Below are positions 24,232 to 34,759 of a stretch of 64,000 nucleotides of DNA, piece by piece. The position numbers were made by a program, and so were the translations under genes. How positions within the stretch are numbered: position 1 is the first letter of the stretch; each line of letters begins with the position of its first letter. This DNA is from Cristatella mucedo (lineage: Eukaryota > Bryozoa > Phylactolaemata > Cristatellidae). The notes beneath the pieces were generated by a model that was not told the DNA's origin, searched no databases, and was given only the letters and a program-made list of their open reading frames with translations. The stretch covers positions 1,016,501-1,080,500 of the forward strand of contig WPIO01000109.1 in the NCBI GenBank assembly GCA_009760855.2, written 5' to 3'.

Positions 24232-24554
24232 GATCTTTAACCTCTCCGATTTCTGAATCACACTTGATTTGCTTATAACTAGTAAATTGGTAGATCGCTA
24301 ATGATGTTTAGTGGCCCCGGGTGTTCAATTAGGAATACAATGATTAGAATAGGACTTAAAGACACGATCCATCCACAATGCAATGAAGGCAAGCTATCCT
24401 AGGCTTGGGTTCAGCGAATATTTCTCATTTTAGGAGGCACTGCTGGTATGTAAGAGTCATTCTAGGTGGTCGAGGTACTAGGGGGGGGGGGTTGAAACAG
24501 ATTATATGTTTATTTTAGGCAACAGAGAAAAACCAAGGATGTTTTAATCCCACC

Positions 24555-25925
24555 AGTCACTATTAAGGTTTCTCCCAGTGGTTTCGGTGCTTGCATCCTC
24601 ACTTGACCAGGTGCTTGCACCCCCCACTTGTTCAATCCGTGTCGTGTGGGGTCAGGTCTCAGACATGAGAAGGGTCACCTGTGGAGTCCCTCAAGGGTCT
24701 GTACTCGGTCCCTTGCTCTTCTCCATTTATACACAACCTCTGGGAAAGGTGATTAAGGCCCATGGAATATGATATCACTTCTATGCTGACGATACTCAGT
24801 TGTATTTATCATTCAAACCGTCGGAATCTGCTGCAGCAACTGAGAAACTGAATGCTTGCCTTGCCGATATTCGATACTGGATGTCGGAAAACTTCCTGAA
24901 ATTAAATGACGATAAAACCGAACTGCTTATCATAGGACACCCTAGGCGTGTTGCTAAACTACAAGGCTTTGCTGTTCTAATAGGTGATGTTATTGTGCGA
25001 CCTTCACCACATGCTCGTAATTTAGGTGTCGTGTTCGACAGCTGCCTCAATTTCGAATGCTTCATTCAGAAGACTGCCTCTATAGCTAGCCATCACATCC
25101 GATCCCTATCCAAGATTAGTAGCTGTCTCCCACAGTGGCTTGTAAAAAATTTAACTAGCTCTTTAGTTCTGTCTTGGCTTGATTATTGTAATTCCCTTTT
25201 TGCTGAGTTATTAAAGAAAGCTATTATGCCACTACAGCGGACTATGAATATGGCTGCATGGCTGGTTTTCAAGTCCCAGCGGTTTGAGCACGTGTCACCT
25301 TTGCTGAAAGAGCTAGGATGGTTTCCGGTTGAGAAAAGGATACGGAGCAAAGTTCTTACGCTGACCCACAAGGCCCGCCACGGCTTGGCTCCTTCGTACC
25401 TAGCCGAACTGCTGCATCAGTCTCAGCCTGTTCGCGCCCTCAGGTCCCGTGTGGGCAATAAATTAACTGTCCCATTCCTCTGCTTAAAGACAGTTGGCGA
25501 CAGAAGCTTTAGCTCTGCAGGTCCTAGACTGTGGAACTCGCTTCCACAATTCTCACGCAACGACATCTACTCTCCAACTGCCGACTATGACACATCTTTT
25601 TCAGCTGTCCTGAACTGCTACTTCTATGCTACTCACTACCTCAACTGCTCTCCTAACTCTGCTATGCTTCCCACTTTCTCTTTGTTTCGTGAGACGAAGT
25701 CTGATGGCTACCGAACGCGTACCGAAAGCCGCTTAGGCTGCGAGTGTGCTATACAAAACTCTCCTACGTAACACCCACATGGTCTTTATGACTTTGTGGA
25801 GTTACTGATGGAGATACATTACATTACATTACATTACACTTGGACAGAATGAGGTTGTAGGTTTAAGCACTGTAGCATATGTAAAGCACCTGAATATTGA
25901 AAAACTTCAAATATTGTGCTAAAAA
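24555..25925 (+). mobile_element. SINE-S1-like element split by LINE-A
   Basis: The left part (24,555-24,635) matches the head of the S1-like element in block P. The right part (25,838-25,925) matches its B-box region and the 'catatgtaaagcacctgaat' body. The two are contiguous in P, and LINE-A lies exactly between them here. 'cacttg' occurs on both sides of the insertion and may be a 6-base target duplication. Confidence 0.55.
24636..25837 (+). mobile_element. LINE-A, 5'-truncated, RT to (ATTAC)n
   Basis: Encodes the C-terminal half of a CR1/L2-like ORF2. Features in order: '[20 protein letters not shown]', '[19 protein letters not shown]' with an intact YADD box near 24,785, '[18 protein letters not shown]', 'LDYCNSLFAEL' and 'PRLWNSLPQFSRND', ending at a stop at 25,769-25,771. 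The frame is open from 24,773 to the stop. The only interruption seen upstream is a TGA just before 'YHFYADD'. The 3' end is an (ATTAC)n run at about 25,812-25,836. The endonuclease and the N-terminal RT motifs are absent. It is the best-preserved LINE-A C-terminus in the window, and it interrupts an older S1 copy, so it is fairly young. Confidence 0.92.
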
Positions 25926-26189
25926 AAGTATGTTTTAGGAACATATGCCAGTTATCATGTTTCTTGGTGCATGGGGAAATTGGTGAACTGAAAAGCGGAA
26001 TAATGGTGGACTGTGGCTAGGAGTTCTGCTTTGTGAGCACCAATTTTGTTAGCCCACACTGGATGGCTGGTTTCGAAGCGTCTGTACAGTGCCGTTACCC
26101 AGTGCTCTAAGATACAGAGCCTGAGAGCCTGCATGCAATCAAACTACATGCCCTCTTGACCTTAATGTCACAAGTCACCAGCAGAAACG

Positions 26190-28035
26190 CTTGTAGCTGC
26201 AATGTACTGGGCAGCATTGAGCAATGTACAGGGTTCACGGCCCTCAGTGACAAGCCAGAAACTTGAGCTATTGGCCATCGTTGCCGCGCTGACGTCCAAA
26301 GCCACCGTTTTGCGGACCTCGGTGGCCGTCGCTCCATCTGCTTCTGCCGATTCTGCCTCTGCATCTACAACATTCGCAGCTGCTTTGCCGTCCTGCCCAG
26401 CCTCTCGGTCCCGAGTGGACTCCCCGTGCTGCACAGACTCTCCGGCCTGTGCAGAATCTTTGGTCTGCACAACTCTCCGGCCTTCTCTGGATTTCCCTCC
26501 TGTACGGCCTCTCCGTTTAGCCTAGTCTCTCAGTTCAATGCAGGCTCTTCGGTCAGCACACACTATCCGGCCTGCACTGCTTAACAGCCCACCAGCTGGT
26601 CGCAGGCCAATGGTACCTTCATAACTTGAGCTGCATCGCAAGCCACTGCTTACTCTAGCAAAATCGGCGCTGCCTCCTGCGGGAACGATGCAGAATCTCG
26701 CACGGACGTAGCCGAATCTCTCACTGAGGCCACTGTCTTCCTTCCGGTCTTGAGCCGTCTCACTTCCCGTCACCTTGGCAACACCACTGACCGCTGCCTC
26801 GTACAAGGTCGTTGCTGCGTGGAACACCGTCAAAGCCTGACCAACCGTCACAGCTTTGAGACCCTTTGCCAGCTGCCACCTCGGGGCAGCCTGGCAAATC
26901 TCTGTCGCCCGGCACACCGTCGGTAATCGCTGCTGCCGCTTCCGGTCGCCCCTGTCCTCTCTCTCAGTCCCACTAGTGTTTACTTGACCACCGTTCAACA
27001 ATCACGCTCTACCGGCCAGCCTGGTGAATCACTGGGGCCTCCCACAGCTTGGCGTAATCATCTTGCACTGCCTGTGGGGGACTCGAGGCAAACTTGAAGG
27101 TCCGCCTTGCATCGCAAGGAGCAAAAACCGCTGCCAATCACTCGGTTCGTAGCCACTTTTCTCGATCTCCCTGTCAAAGTTCAGCCGCCAGCCAACAAAA
27201 TCTCTGAAGCCGTGACAGAGTAGGCAGCATCACCAACACAGTCGGTGGCGTCAGCCACAAAGTCAGTATGGTCCACGACTGAGTTGGCTGCGTCCACGAC
27301 AGAGGCGGTGGCAGAGCTGGCAGCGGCAGTAGTGCCAGCAATGAAGGCAGAGCCCGAGCTTGAGGCAGAACCCCCACTGCAGACAGAGGCAGCACATGAG
27401 GTAGAGCCTGAGCTGACGGTAAAGCCCAAGCTGGAGGCAGAGCTCGCACGGCAGAGCAACACCAATAGACAACACCAATAGCCGCCCGAACAAGCAGGCT
27501 CGCTACCTTACGGCTGCTCGCAGGAGGCACACTGGTGCACGGCCTTCAGCGAGCAGCCGGCAACGTGAGCCGTCGGCCATCGTCACTGAGCTGACGTCCA
27601 CAGCCACCGTTTTGCAGACCTCGTTGGCCGTCGCACCATCGGCCTGCACAGTTTTTGCGGCCTGCTCAGTCTCCGTGGCCTGTGCTCAAACTCTTTGTCC
27701 TGGACAGCCTCTCCGTCCTGCACAGACTCTCCATTCTGGACAGTCTCTCGGTCCCTTTTCGCACGGCTCCCTTCGCCCCTTTCTTACGCCCGACTATTCT
27801 GACTCGACTGCGACTGTTCCCTAGTCGATCCTTGTGAATTATTTAGGCAGCCCTAAACTGTGAGCCGGCCGACCCTGATGGGGAATCCACCATCTGTATA
27901 CCAGCAGGTTACCGGCCTCTGTCCTCGCCATATCTCAGGCAGAACATCTCTGTGCACCGCCTCTTTCGGTGATGGTCCTGACTGCTGTTCACCAGTGGCT
28001 TGTCAGAGGAGCCTGCGTACCGTCGAACTACAAGT
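26190..28035. repeat. GC-rich low-complexity island with internal duplication
   Basis: Base composition changes sharply from the AT-rich surroundings. 26,225-26,475 and 27,535-27,745 are diverged direct repeats ('ggccatcgt', 'gctgacgtcca', 'agccaccgttttgc', 'ggtggccgtcg'). Within both, a short 'cacagactctcc'-like unit recurs. 27,245-27,481 (+) could encode an Ala/Glu/Pro-rich peptide with reiterated 'EPELEAEP'-like steps. Long open frames exist on both strands, as expected of GC-rich simple sequence. No known domain is recognised; coding status is undecided. Confidence 0.55.
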
Positions 28036-28770
28036 GGAGCAGCTCGCTTCTTGGCTGCTCGATCTGCTGGTCGAGTTTGAGTCGGGCGTGCGAACAATAC
28101 CCGCTATAGACACTCTATTAATAAAGACGCTCTAATAACACTCAGATTTGGGAGAGTTGCTTCTTTCATGGCATGTACAAGTCAATTGGTTAGTCCGCAT
28201 CTGATTTCCTTGCTAATGAGTGTTGGAATATTCATTTCCTAAGGGATTTATTCTTGATGCTTCATATTGTTATTTTTGTGTGGCTCCCAAAGACAAGATA
28301 TGATATTGAACTGCTCAGACTGATTTAAGATTTACGTGTGGTTGGTGTAAGGCATTATGGTTATCTTTTGGAGCAAGATTCGAGCGGCATTGATGCCGGA
28401 CTTCACGACTAGCTGTTAAGACAGTAAGAGGTTTTATATCATTGATTGATTTGCTCACAATAGAGCCATTGCATTATAGATCGGGCGAAAATATTTGCAA
28501 GCTGTCAAATTTATTGTCAAAGAAGCAATTAAAATGTCGTTGATCTATTAGAGCAGCTGGCCTCCATAGCTGTCGGTCTGTTTGATTGCATGTATGTGAG
28601 TTCTATTGATATCTATACCAGGGTTCGTTACCTTGCTCGGAACGGACTGTACGGATGAGATTGAGCCCGGCTCCGACGGCTAGAATATATTTAACCTAAT
28701 CATGTTTAGAGAATCCTTGATACGCCAGTGCTTGGATGATTAAGCTTTGGTATAAGCCTAGTTTAGAGAT

Positions 28771-29444
28771 CCTGTTACAGAATTTGCGTTTGTTTCTTGG
28801 TGCCTCTTAATTCGTAGCTTTGCTATGATGAAGCTATCGATTCACTTTGATTGGAACAACGGTGATCCCATGTAGTCAATATTCTCTGATCGCTTACCAG
28901 GGATACGTGAGTGGGCTTTCTAAGTAGGCCAGCGAAAGTCTGCTGCAAAAGCAAACTTTCTTATAATTACAATAAGCATGGCTCAGACTGACTGTCTGAA
29001 TCGGTAATTAAAATATTCGATATCATTAACTATTCCTCCTCCACTGTGATGTAAGTTAGTCTTTTCGTCTTTCCTATGTCTTTCGGTGTCCCTCAGTTAA
29101 TACAAATTCTATTCCTTGCATCTACAAGCCTTCATTACTGTCTAGTGGGACCAACAGGTATCGCATGCTGTACAGGTTCCCCTGTGGATTCTTGTTTCAT
29201 CATCAGAACAATCAGTCTGTTCTATTACTCTCCTCTTCTATACGTGCGATTGCAAGCAGTCCGCTGAAGGTGCGGGAAAGATATGGCAGGCGAAGCTGAA
29301 TGTGACGATGAAAAGGATCTTTGTTGCAGTGCTCAGCTGCAGATATCTGCCGTTTGTATTTAGATGTAAGGGTCAAGGTCAGAAGCTTCAAGGTTTTATT
29401 CTCGTCTTACAACCGTTGGTGGCATGATGATTGAATTATTAAGC
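28771..29444. other. Unassigned stretch
   Basis: No feature recognised. Confidence 0.4.
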
Positions 29445-30135
29445 AAATAATAGTATTATTTCATTTAATATAGCAGTCTCAGATAACTCATTCTCTTTTT
29501 AGGCACTTTATCTGTCCTACAAAAGGAAGCACGATCGAATGAGAATAGGTAGCGCGCTCGATGAAGAACTGTAATAACATAGTTAGGGGGCTACATTTTC
29601 CGGGTCAGCATGCAAGAATGGCTAGCTGCAACATACTACGTCTCATCGTGATTAAGCACATAGAGGTTGACTGACTGGGACCCACTAAGCCCGGCGTTAA
29701 AAAGATACCTTTTTAGTTTCTTTTGAACGTGGTAAAATCGGAATATATCATAGAACGAGTCGGAAGAAAGTTTCAAGCTTTCGGAGCGCATAAACTAAAG
29801 GTACAGTCTCAGCTTATCCTGGTAGGGGAATAGATCTTACAGGTGTGCTGGAGCCAAAAAACGAATATACCTTAAATTTATATAACAGAACGTTGACGCT
29901 GATTCATTGCTTCACTGGGAGCAAGTACAGGTCGGCAAGAAGTGGTGTGATGTGGCAATTGCAACGCTGGTGACGAAAAACCCTTCCAGATGAGTTTTGA
30001 AATTGCTTTAAGTGCCAGATTTCGCTGGCTGTTAGACCAGTCAACATTTTGGTACAGCGTTTCATACGAGGTGCTACGAAATAAATGACCAATTTAGTTG
30101 TGATATCCATGTAAACCAGCTCAAATTCTTGCAAT
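29445..30135 (-). mobile_element. LINE-B 3' fragment
   Basis: On the minus strand 29,905-30,050 encodes 'NCHITPLLADLYLLPVKQ' preceded by 'LTGLTASEIW', matching the LINE-B C-terminal region. 29,690-29,830 matches the 'FSSYAP..WNSL' block in degraded form. 29,455-29,530 is the tail ('ttctctttttaggcacttta'). An internal deletion between about 29,840 and 29,905 removes part of the coding region. Confidence 0.75.
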
Positions 30136-30295
30136 TTAATTTAGCTGAAAGTAGGCATACTTGACTGCATAGTACTTTGGAATATGATGCTTGACATTCA
30201 TGCAGATTCTAACGGAGATATGCTGACAGAGCCGAAAGCAAGCGCTACCCTTTCTATTTTCTGAATCCTACATGGTGTGTCCAAACCTAATAGGT

Positions 30296-30442
30296 ATATA
30301 TAATTCATATGTATAGCGCACTTAGAAAACTTAATCTCTATTCAGGCGCTTCACATATGCCTCCAGGCTTGAGCCATCCACCTCTGTCAGACCTTGGTCG
30401 GGGGCAAGCACCTAAACCGCTTGACCAAACCAGCTCGGCAGG
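30296..30442 (-). mobile_element. SINE-S1, reference copy
   Basis: The reverse complement starts 'cctgccgagctggtttggtc' with an A-box-like 'ggtcaagcggtttagg'. It has a B-box-like 'ggatggctcaagcc', then 'catatgtgaagcgcctgaat' and 'agagattaagttttctaag', and ends in an AT run. This is the clearest S1: tRNA-like head, short body, LINE-B-like tail. Confidence 0.7.
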
Positions 30443-30529
30443 ATCATCATTTATTAGGTCATTTCATTAGGTCATCATTTAAATAATAAAAACGGTTGCG
30501 GGTTTAATCAATGTATGCATCCATGAGCG

Positions 30530-31200
30530 GGTTTTATCAATATATATTTCGCAAGAAAGTTAAGAGAATTTGAAGTTGTCGAGGGATAAAAGCGAAGGTG
30601 CAAATGTATATGATCTGCATAAAAGTGACAGCCTATGTTGTACCCACAACCACATTTATTATATGGAGAGTACAGCCATTTTAAAGAACGAGATCGAGCA
30701 TTTAGCCCTGAGGCACGACACATTTCAGATCTTCCTCAGACAATCTTTGCCTAGTCATATTAGTATTCTGTGATCTCCCACCGAGATAGGACCTGAAAAA
30801 AGAAAACAAATTCTAGCTGAATTAATAGCCTCTTTTTGTATAGCGACAGAAGAGCCTTTACGGCTATCACCACCGCTTGCAGTGGCGATACAGGAAAGCC
30901 CACCACAGAAATCGAACCCACGACCTCAGGGCCGAGGTCATGAAAGCTACCGCCTCACCTAGTTTGCCATCACGGCTCACCACTGCTAAGCAGTGCCTGT
31001 GATGCCTAGGCGAGATTAGAGGCTTAGAAGAAATGCTTTGTGAACGTTAGTATCAAAAGCTGCCGAAAGATTGAGAAATACAAGCAGGGAGAGTTTATTA
31101 AGGTAGGCATTTCTATGTAGTTGTCTATAAGCCTTAAACAATGGCGACTCTTGCGGAGTGACTAGGTCTAAAACTAAACTTTGAGCTGATAACAAGGTTT
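30530..31200 (-). mobile_element. LINE-B RT fragment interrupted by SINE-S2
   Basis: The minus strand follows the LINE-B at 63,310-64,000 in order. 31,165-31,105 matches the 'HSTESALLRLYNDLLRNA' region in degraded form. 31,105-31,040 encodes 'LLVFLNLSAAFDTNVHKAF', and 31,020-30,976 'SRLGITGTA'. S2 follows, then 30,800-30,730 matches 'WFRSYLSG', and 30,650-30,535 reads 'GCHFYADHIHLHLRFYPSTT'. The YADD box reads YADH. The element is dead and older than the S2 insertion. Confidence 0.8.
30828..30972 (-). mobile_element. SINE-S2 (tRNA-derived), inserted in LINE-B
   Basis: The reverse complement begins 'gtgatggcaaactaggtgag' (A-box-like). It contains 'gaggtcgtgggttcgatttc' (B-box GGTTCGATT) and a body 'gccactgcaagcggtggtga'. 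It ends in 'gctatacaaaaagagg'. It aligns along its whole length with 31,853-32,000. LINE-B sequence is contiguous across it. Confidence 0.85.
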
Positions 31201-31724
31201 GAAATTTCTATATAGTAGTTCGGCTGGTCTGCCGCGACTCATGCCGGCGTTTTTGACAGGAATGACAGAAGGAAGACTGAACGGAATTGTTCGAGCTCCC
31301 TTGGTCTATGTTGCTTTCCTGTCTAAAAGGTGGTTTGACACAACGCAAGGATGTCACATATTTATGATTTTAGATATGCATGAAAGCAGCAGATAAATGC
31401 ATCACAGAAGCAGAAAAGTAGGAATAGAGTCTGGAGGGCTAGATAAATATTTTGATTTGGGTGCTTACGTCAGAACATGGTCACTAGTGACCTTAAACAT
31501 TGGGGTGCTGTACGGAAAAGAGGGACACCATTTCAGGCAGGATGCGACCGTCTTGAGCATGATCTTGTCTATCCGATCTTTCCTATCTTGACAACAAAGA
31601 ACTCTGAGAAGCGATAGAATAGATCACAGCAATCACTAGGCTAGTGGCAAACCATAGAGCACTTCATTAAAATGATTGATCATCGATATAGGCATTTGGT
31701 ATTGTGGCTCATTGATTATATAAC
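31201..31724. other. Unassigned stretch
   Basis: No feature recognised. Two short open frames at 31,199-31,591 have no family resemblance. Confidence 0.4.
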
Positions 31725-31835
31725 ATATGCACTTAATAATACATTATAATATAATTATGTAAAACCTTTGCATAGCACTCTCAGATAGCCCAATCTCCAC
31801 GCACTCTACATATGCTATGAAGGAACTAGTATCAT
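31725..31835 (-). mobile_element. LINE-B or S1 3' terminal fragment
   Basis: An AT-rich end followed by 'catagcactctcagatagcc', 'caatctccacgcactctaca' and 'tatgctatgaagg'. It resembles the antisense S1 body and tail. It is too short to tell LINE-B from S1. Confidence 0.5.
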
Positions 31836-31852
31836 ATGCTCAGTAAAGAGCA

Positions 31853-32000
31853 GTGATGGCACACAAGATCAGGTGGTTGCTTTCTTGACCTCGGGACCAA
31901 GGTCGTGGGTTCGATTCCTGCAGTGGGTAATTTTTTTTAATGCCACTGCAAGTGGTGGTAATAGCCGTCAAGTGTCTACTTTTGCTATACAAAAAGAGAG
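31853..32000 (+). mobile_element. SINE-S2 (tRNA-derived)
   Basis: The head 'gtgatggcacacaagatcag' then 'gtggttgctttcttgacctc', with B-box 'gtcgtgggttcgattcc' at about 31,900-31,918. The body is 'gccactgcaagtggtggtaa' and the tail 'gctatacaaaaagaga'. It is the same family as 30,828-30,972. The tRNA-like part lacks a clean cloverleaf and is followed by unrelated sequence, so it is a SINE and not a tRNA gene. Confidence 0.85.
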
Positions 32001-34132
32001 TGTTTAATCAGCTACGATTTATTTATAAGTTGGCACAATTAAACAAGAATAACATGGTTAGAAATGGAAAGCAGACCCTGGCTGTAGCAAGAAAGGTGTC
32101 CACGCGAAAAAGAACAAAAATGAAGAATTGTACGGACACGCTAAATGTTGCAATACACAGTTGCAGCTTGAGGATTTTCTGTAAATTTCCAAAATTCAGG
32201 AAAAGTCGTGACTACAGTCAGGAGTAAGTTTTAGATTTGACTGATTTGATTGTACAGATAGTGTCAATAAAATGGTTTCGTTCCAGTGCTGAGCCAGCTC
32301 CATATTTGAATTAGCAATCGAGATCGCATCTCTTGGCTGCATGCTCAATGGAAGCTGCCCCGGGCACTTTGGTTCTTCGAGCCACCGAACGTCAGAGGAT
32401 GGACATGTTTACAAGAAGGGGATTACATAACGTCTCTCGATTACTGACGGTGAGCTTGGCAGCTGAGCCAGGCTTACGAGCAGCAGGGGAGCTTCAAATT
32501 TACTTAACCAAGCCCATGGGAATTCATTGAGACACGTCAATGCTTATGACTAATGAGCAGCCTACAAGATGATCGTGTACAAAACTGAATATTGTCAGAT
32601 TTCTGTGATATTGAACTGGTCGATTGACGGTTGCCGTCCGGACAAGCAATAGGCCTAGGGAGCCAAATTCACAATGCTCTTGCAATGCCGAAGAAATTTA
32701 CTGGCAGGTTGCAACCAAAGTGAGTTAAAAAAAACGCCTAAGCGCCAATTTCCTCATGAGTTGTAATGGTGGAAGTAGTCACACCAGCCGAGAGCTCATT
32801 TCCCATCGTGTTTCAGCAGAACTCCACTCGTAGAGGCTCTTCAGAGGATTAGCGTGCGACCTCTCCTGCCGGGGTGCTAGTTGCAACGGCCAGGCCTTGG
32901 CAGGCGGTGGCTTAAACCCTGTTAAACTACCACATCAATAAATCGCAACGGGCATATATCAGAAATGGTGCACCCCATTATCTTCGCCGCTATAAACTAC
33001 ATGGTTCGAGCCATGAGATCATCTGTGCGAGATATCAACTCAGTGGCAAGCTGTAAACTCGGCTAGGCCACCAACGCAGCTGGAGCATAAATCTCAAACA
33101 AACAATAAAGCAACCCCATTTGTCGGACCGAAGTTACCTTCACGGATCCCTACCGTTGTGAGTAATTGTGCTGAGCACAAGCTGCTTTACGGCTGTTAGG
33201 GGGTGAGTCGGACGTTGCCCGTCGTATCAGGCGTAAGGTCCATGCTTTTGTTGTGATTTTGCTAATGGTTTGTTGCAGTTAGCACCTCGTGCCGGATACT
33301 GTATTGCATTGAGTTGTTATAGTGGACGTATTGCTAGCTCCCGGTCAATGCACATTCCGTACCTTGTGTCGCTCCTTGAACAAGCGAGGGTTGCACGGTC
33401 AAGACGAGGTCATAGTGCCACCCTTGCAGTGTTAGTCTGCCGATCACGGCCGTGCAGCAGGCCTAGGGAGGTTTTACTGTAGAAACTTCCGTGGAGCGAG
33501 AGCCAGCTGTGGATAAAGTTACTACTGTTGCATACGATCGATGCAGCTTGTCTTCTAACCCAGCCGTGTTTGGGTGTTTGCTGACCACCGATACCAGGTG
33601 ACAAGGACTCGAATAGAAGTTCGTTGAGCCTGATAAGCCGTTGTGGCACACTAGGTAAGGTGGTTGCTTTTCACGACATTGATTCCACCGTCGGAGACTA
33701 GAATCCCGAAGTGGATGATCGTGTATGGCCACTGAAGGCTGTGTTGATAGCCCTAAATGGCTTTTCCGTCGTTATAGAAAAGGCTGTTGAATCAACTAGC
33801 ATTTCTTTTTAGAACGATGCCCCAGCGGATGCCCGTTTGTGTCAGCTACTTTCCACAGGTGCTGAATAGTGTCAGTTAGATGATCAGAGCAGTAACGCTG
33901 CAAGTTTTCAAACATGCTGCTCCGAGCCACTATTATCGTTCGCATTTCCCGATGTGCTAAAAAACGTCCCCCTCTTGATTTTGGTGCTGAAATGAAGCTA
34001 AGTGAACCAGTCAGCTTAGTAAACTTACCATAACAATAATGGTCGGGAGCCTAGTTTCCTACTTATATCGTGTTTGGTAAAGGTAGCCTGTGAAAAATTG
34101 CATACTTTGACTATGAACCGTCCTAGGTACTA
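32001..34132. other. Unassigned 2.1-kb stretch
   Basis: More balanced composition than its surroundings, but no exon, repeat or RNA gene can be supported. Open frames are short and overlap on both strands (for example 33,270-33,482 + and 33,410-33,732 -). Confidence 0.4.
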
Positions 34133-34240
34133 GGACCAAATGTCCCGAACGAAATGTCACGGACATAATGTCCCTGACTAAATGTCCCAGGACAAAATAT
34201 TCCCATACAAAAACGTCCCAGACAAAATGTCCCCGCGTGT
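34133..34240 (+). repeat. Left TIR of the MULE element
   Basis: Contains about seven degenerate copies of a 'aaatgtccc' core. It pairs with the right TIR. Reiterated cores near the ends could be transposase-binding sites (inference). Confidence 0.8.
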
Positions 34241-34759
34241 TGCAATAACTTAATCATATTCATGTCATTTTAAATATATAATAAAATAATAGGCTTCGAT
34301 ATTGCACCAATAAAATGTAGTGGGTACAGTTTTAATAGTCAATGAAGACTGAAGAGAGATTACTTGTGATCCTCAGCCTTGACATATACATGTGCAGTTA
34401 ATCAAAGGCCTGTTTAAATGAAGTCATCTTTAGTTAATCAAAGGCCTGTTTAAATGAATCCGTGTGCCTTATTAATCCTTTAAATAAATCCACGTGTCTT
34501 ATTAATCAAGCAAACTTAAGTGATAAGATATCAAAGTTTACAGTTATATTTACTACTGAATGGCTTATGATTCACTGTAAACGCCGAAATATGTGGAAGT
34601 TACAGTAAAGGTTATCATACTAAAAACTGTTTGTTATAGTCGGTGATAGATGTGCAGTGTAATAACTAATTTACAAGATTTCGAGGTGTTTAGTATTTAT
34701 GTAACTGTAAATGTAATTTAAATGTTTAATAAAAGACAAAACATAATTAAGGAAGATGC

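Larger units (their letters stand above)
24232..28770 (+). repeat. Paralogous block Q
   Basis: Diverged copy of block P (20,990-23,815). It is enlarged by a LINE-A insertion (24,636-25,837) and by a GC-rich segment (26,190-28,035) that has no clear counterpart in P. Confidence 0.7.

Noticed and set aside
26202-28135. Many long frames on both strands (up to 159 codons)
   Set aside because: Stop codons are rare in GC-rich simple sequence. Only the 27,245-27,481 frame is mentioned as a curiosity.
31853-31922. tRNA gene candidate
   Set aside because: A and B boxes are present, but no clean cloverleaf. The sequence recurs with a long SINE body, so it is SINE-S2.
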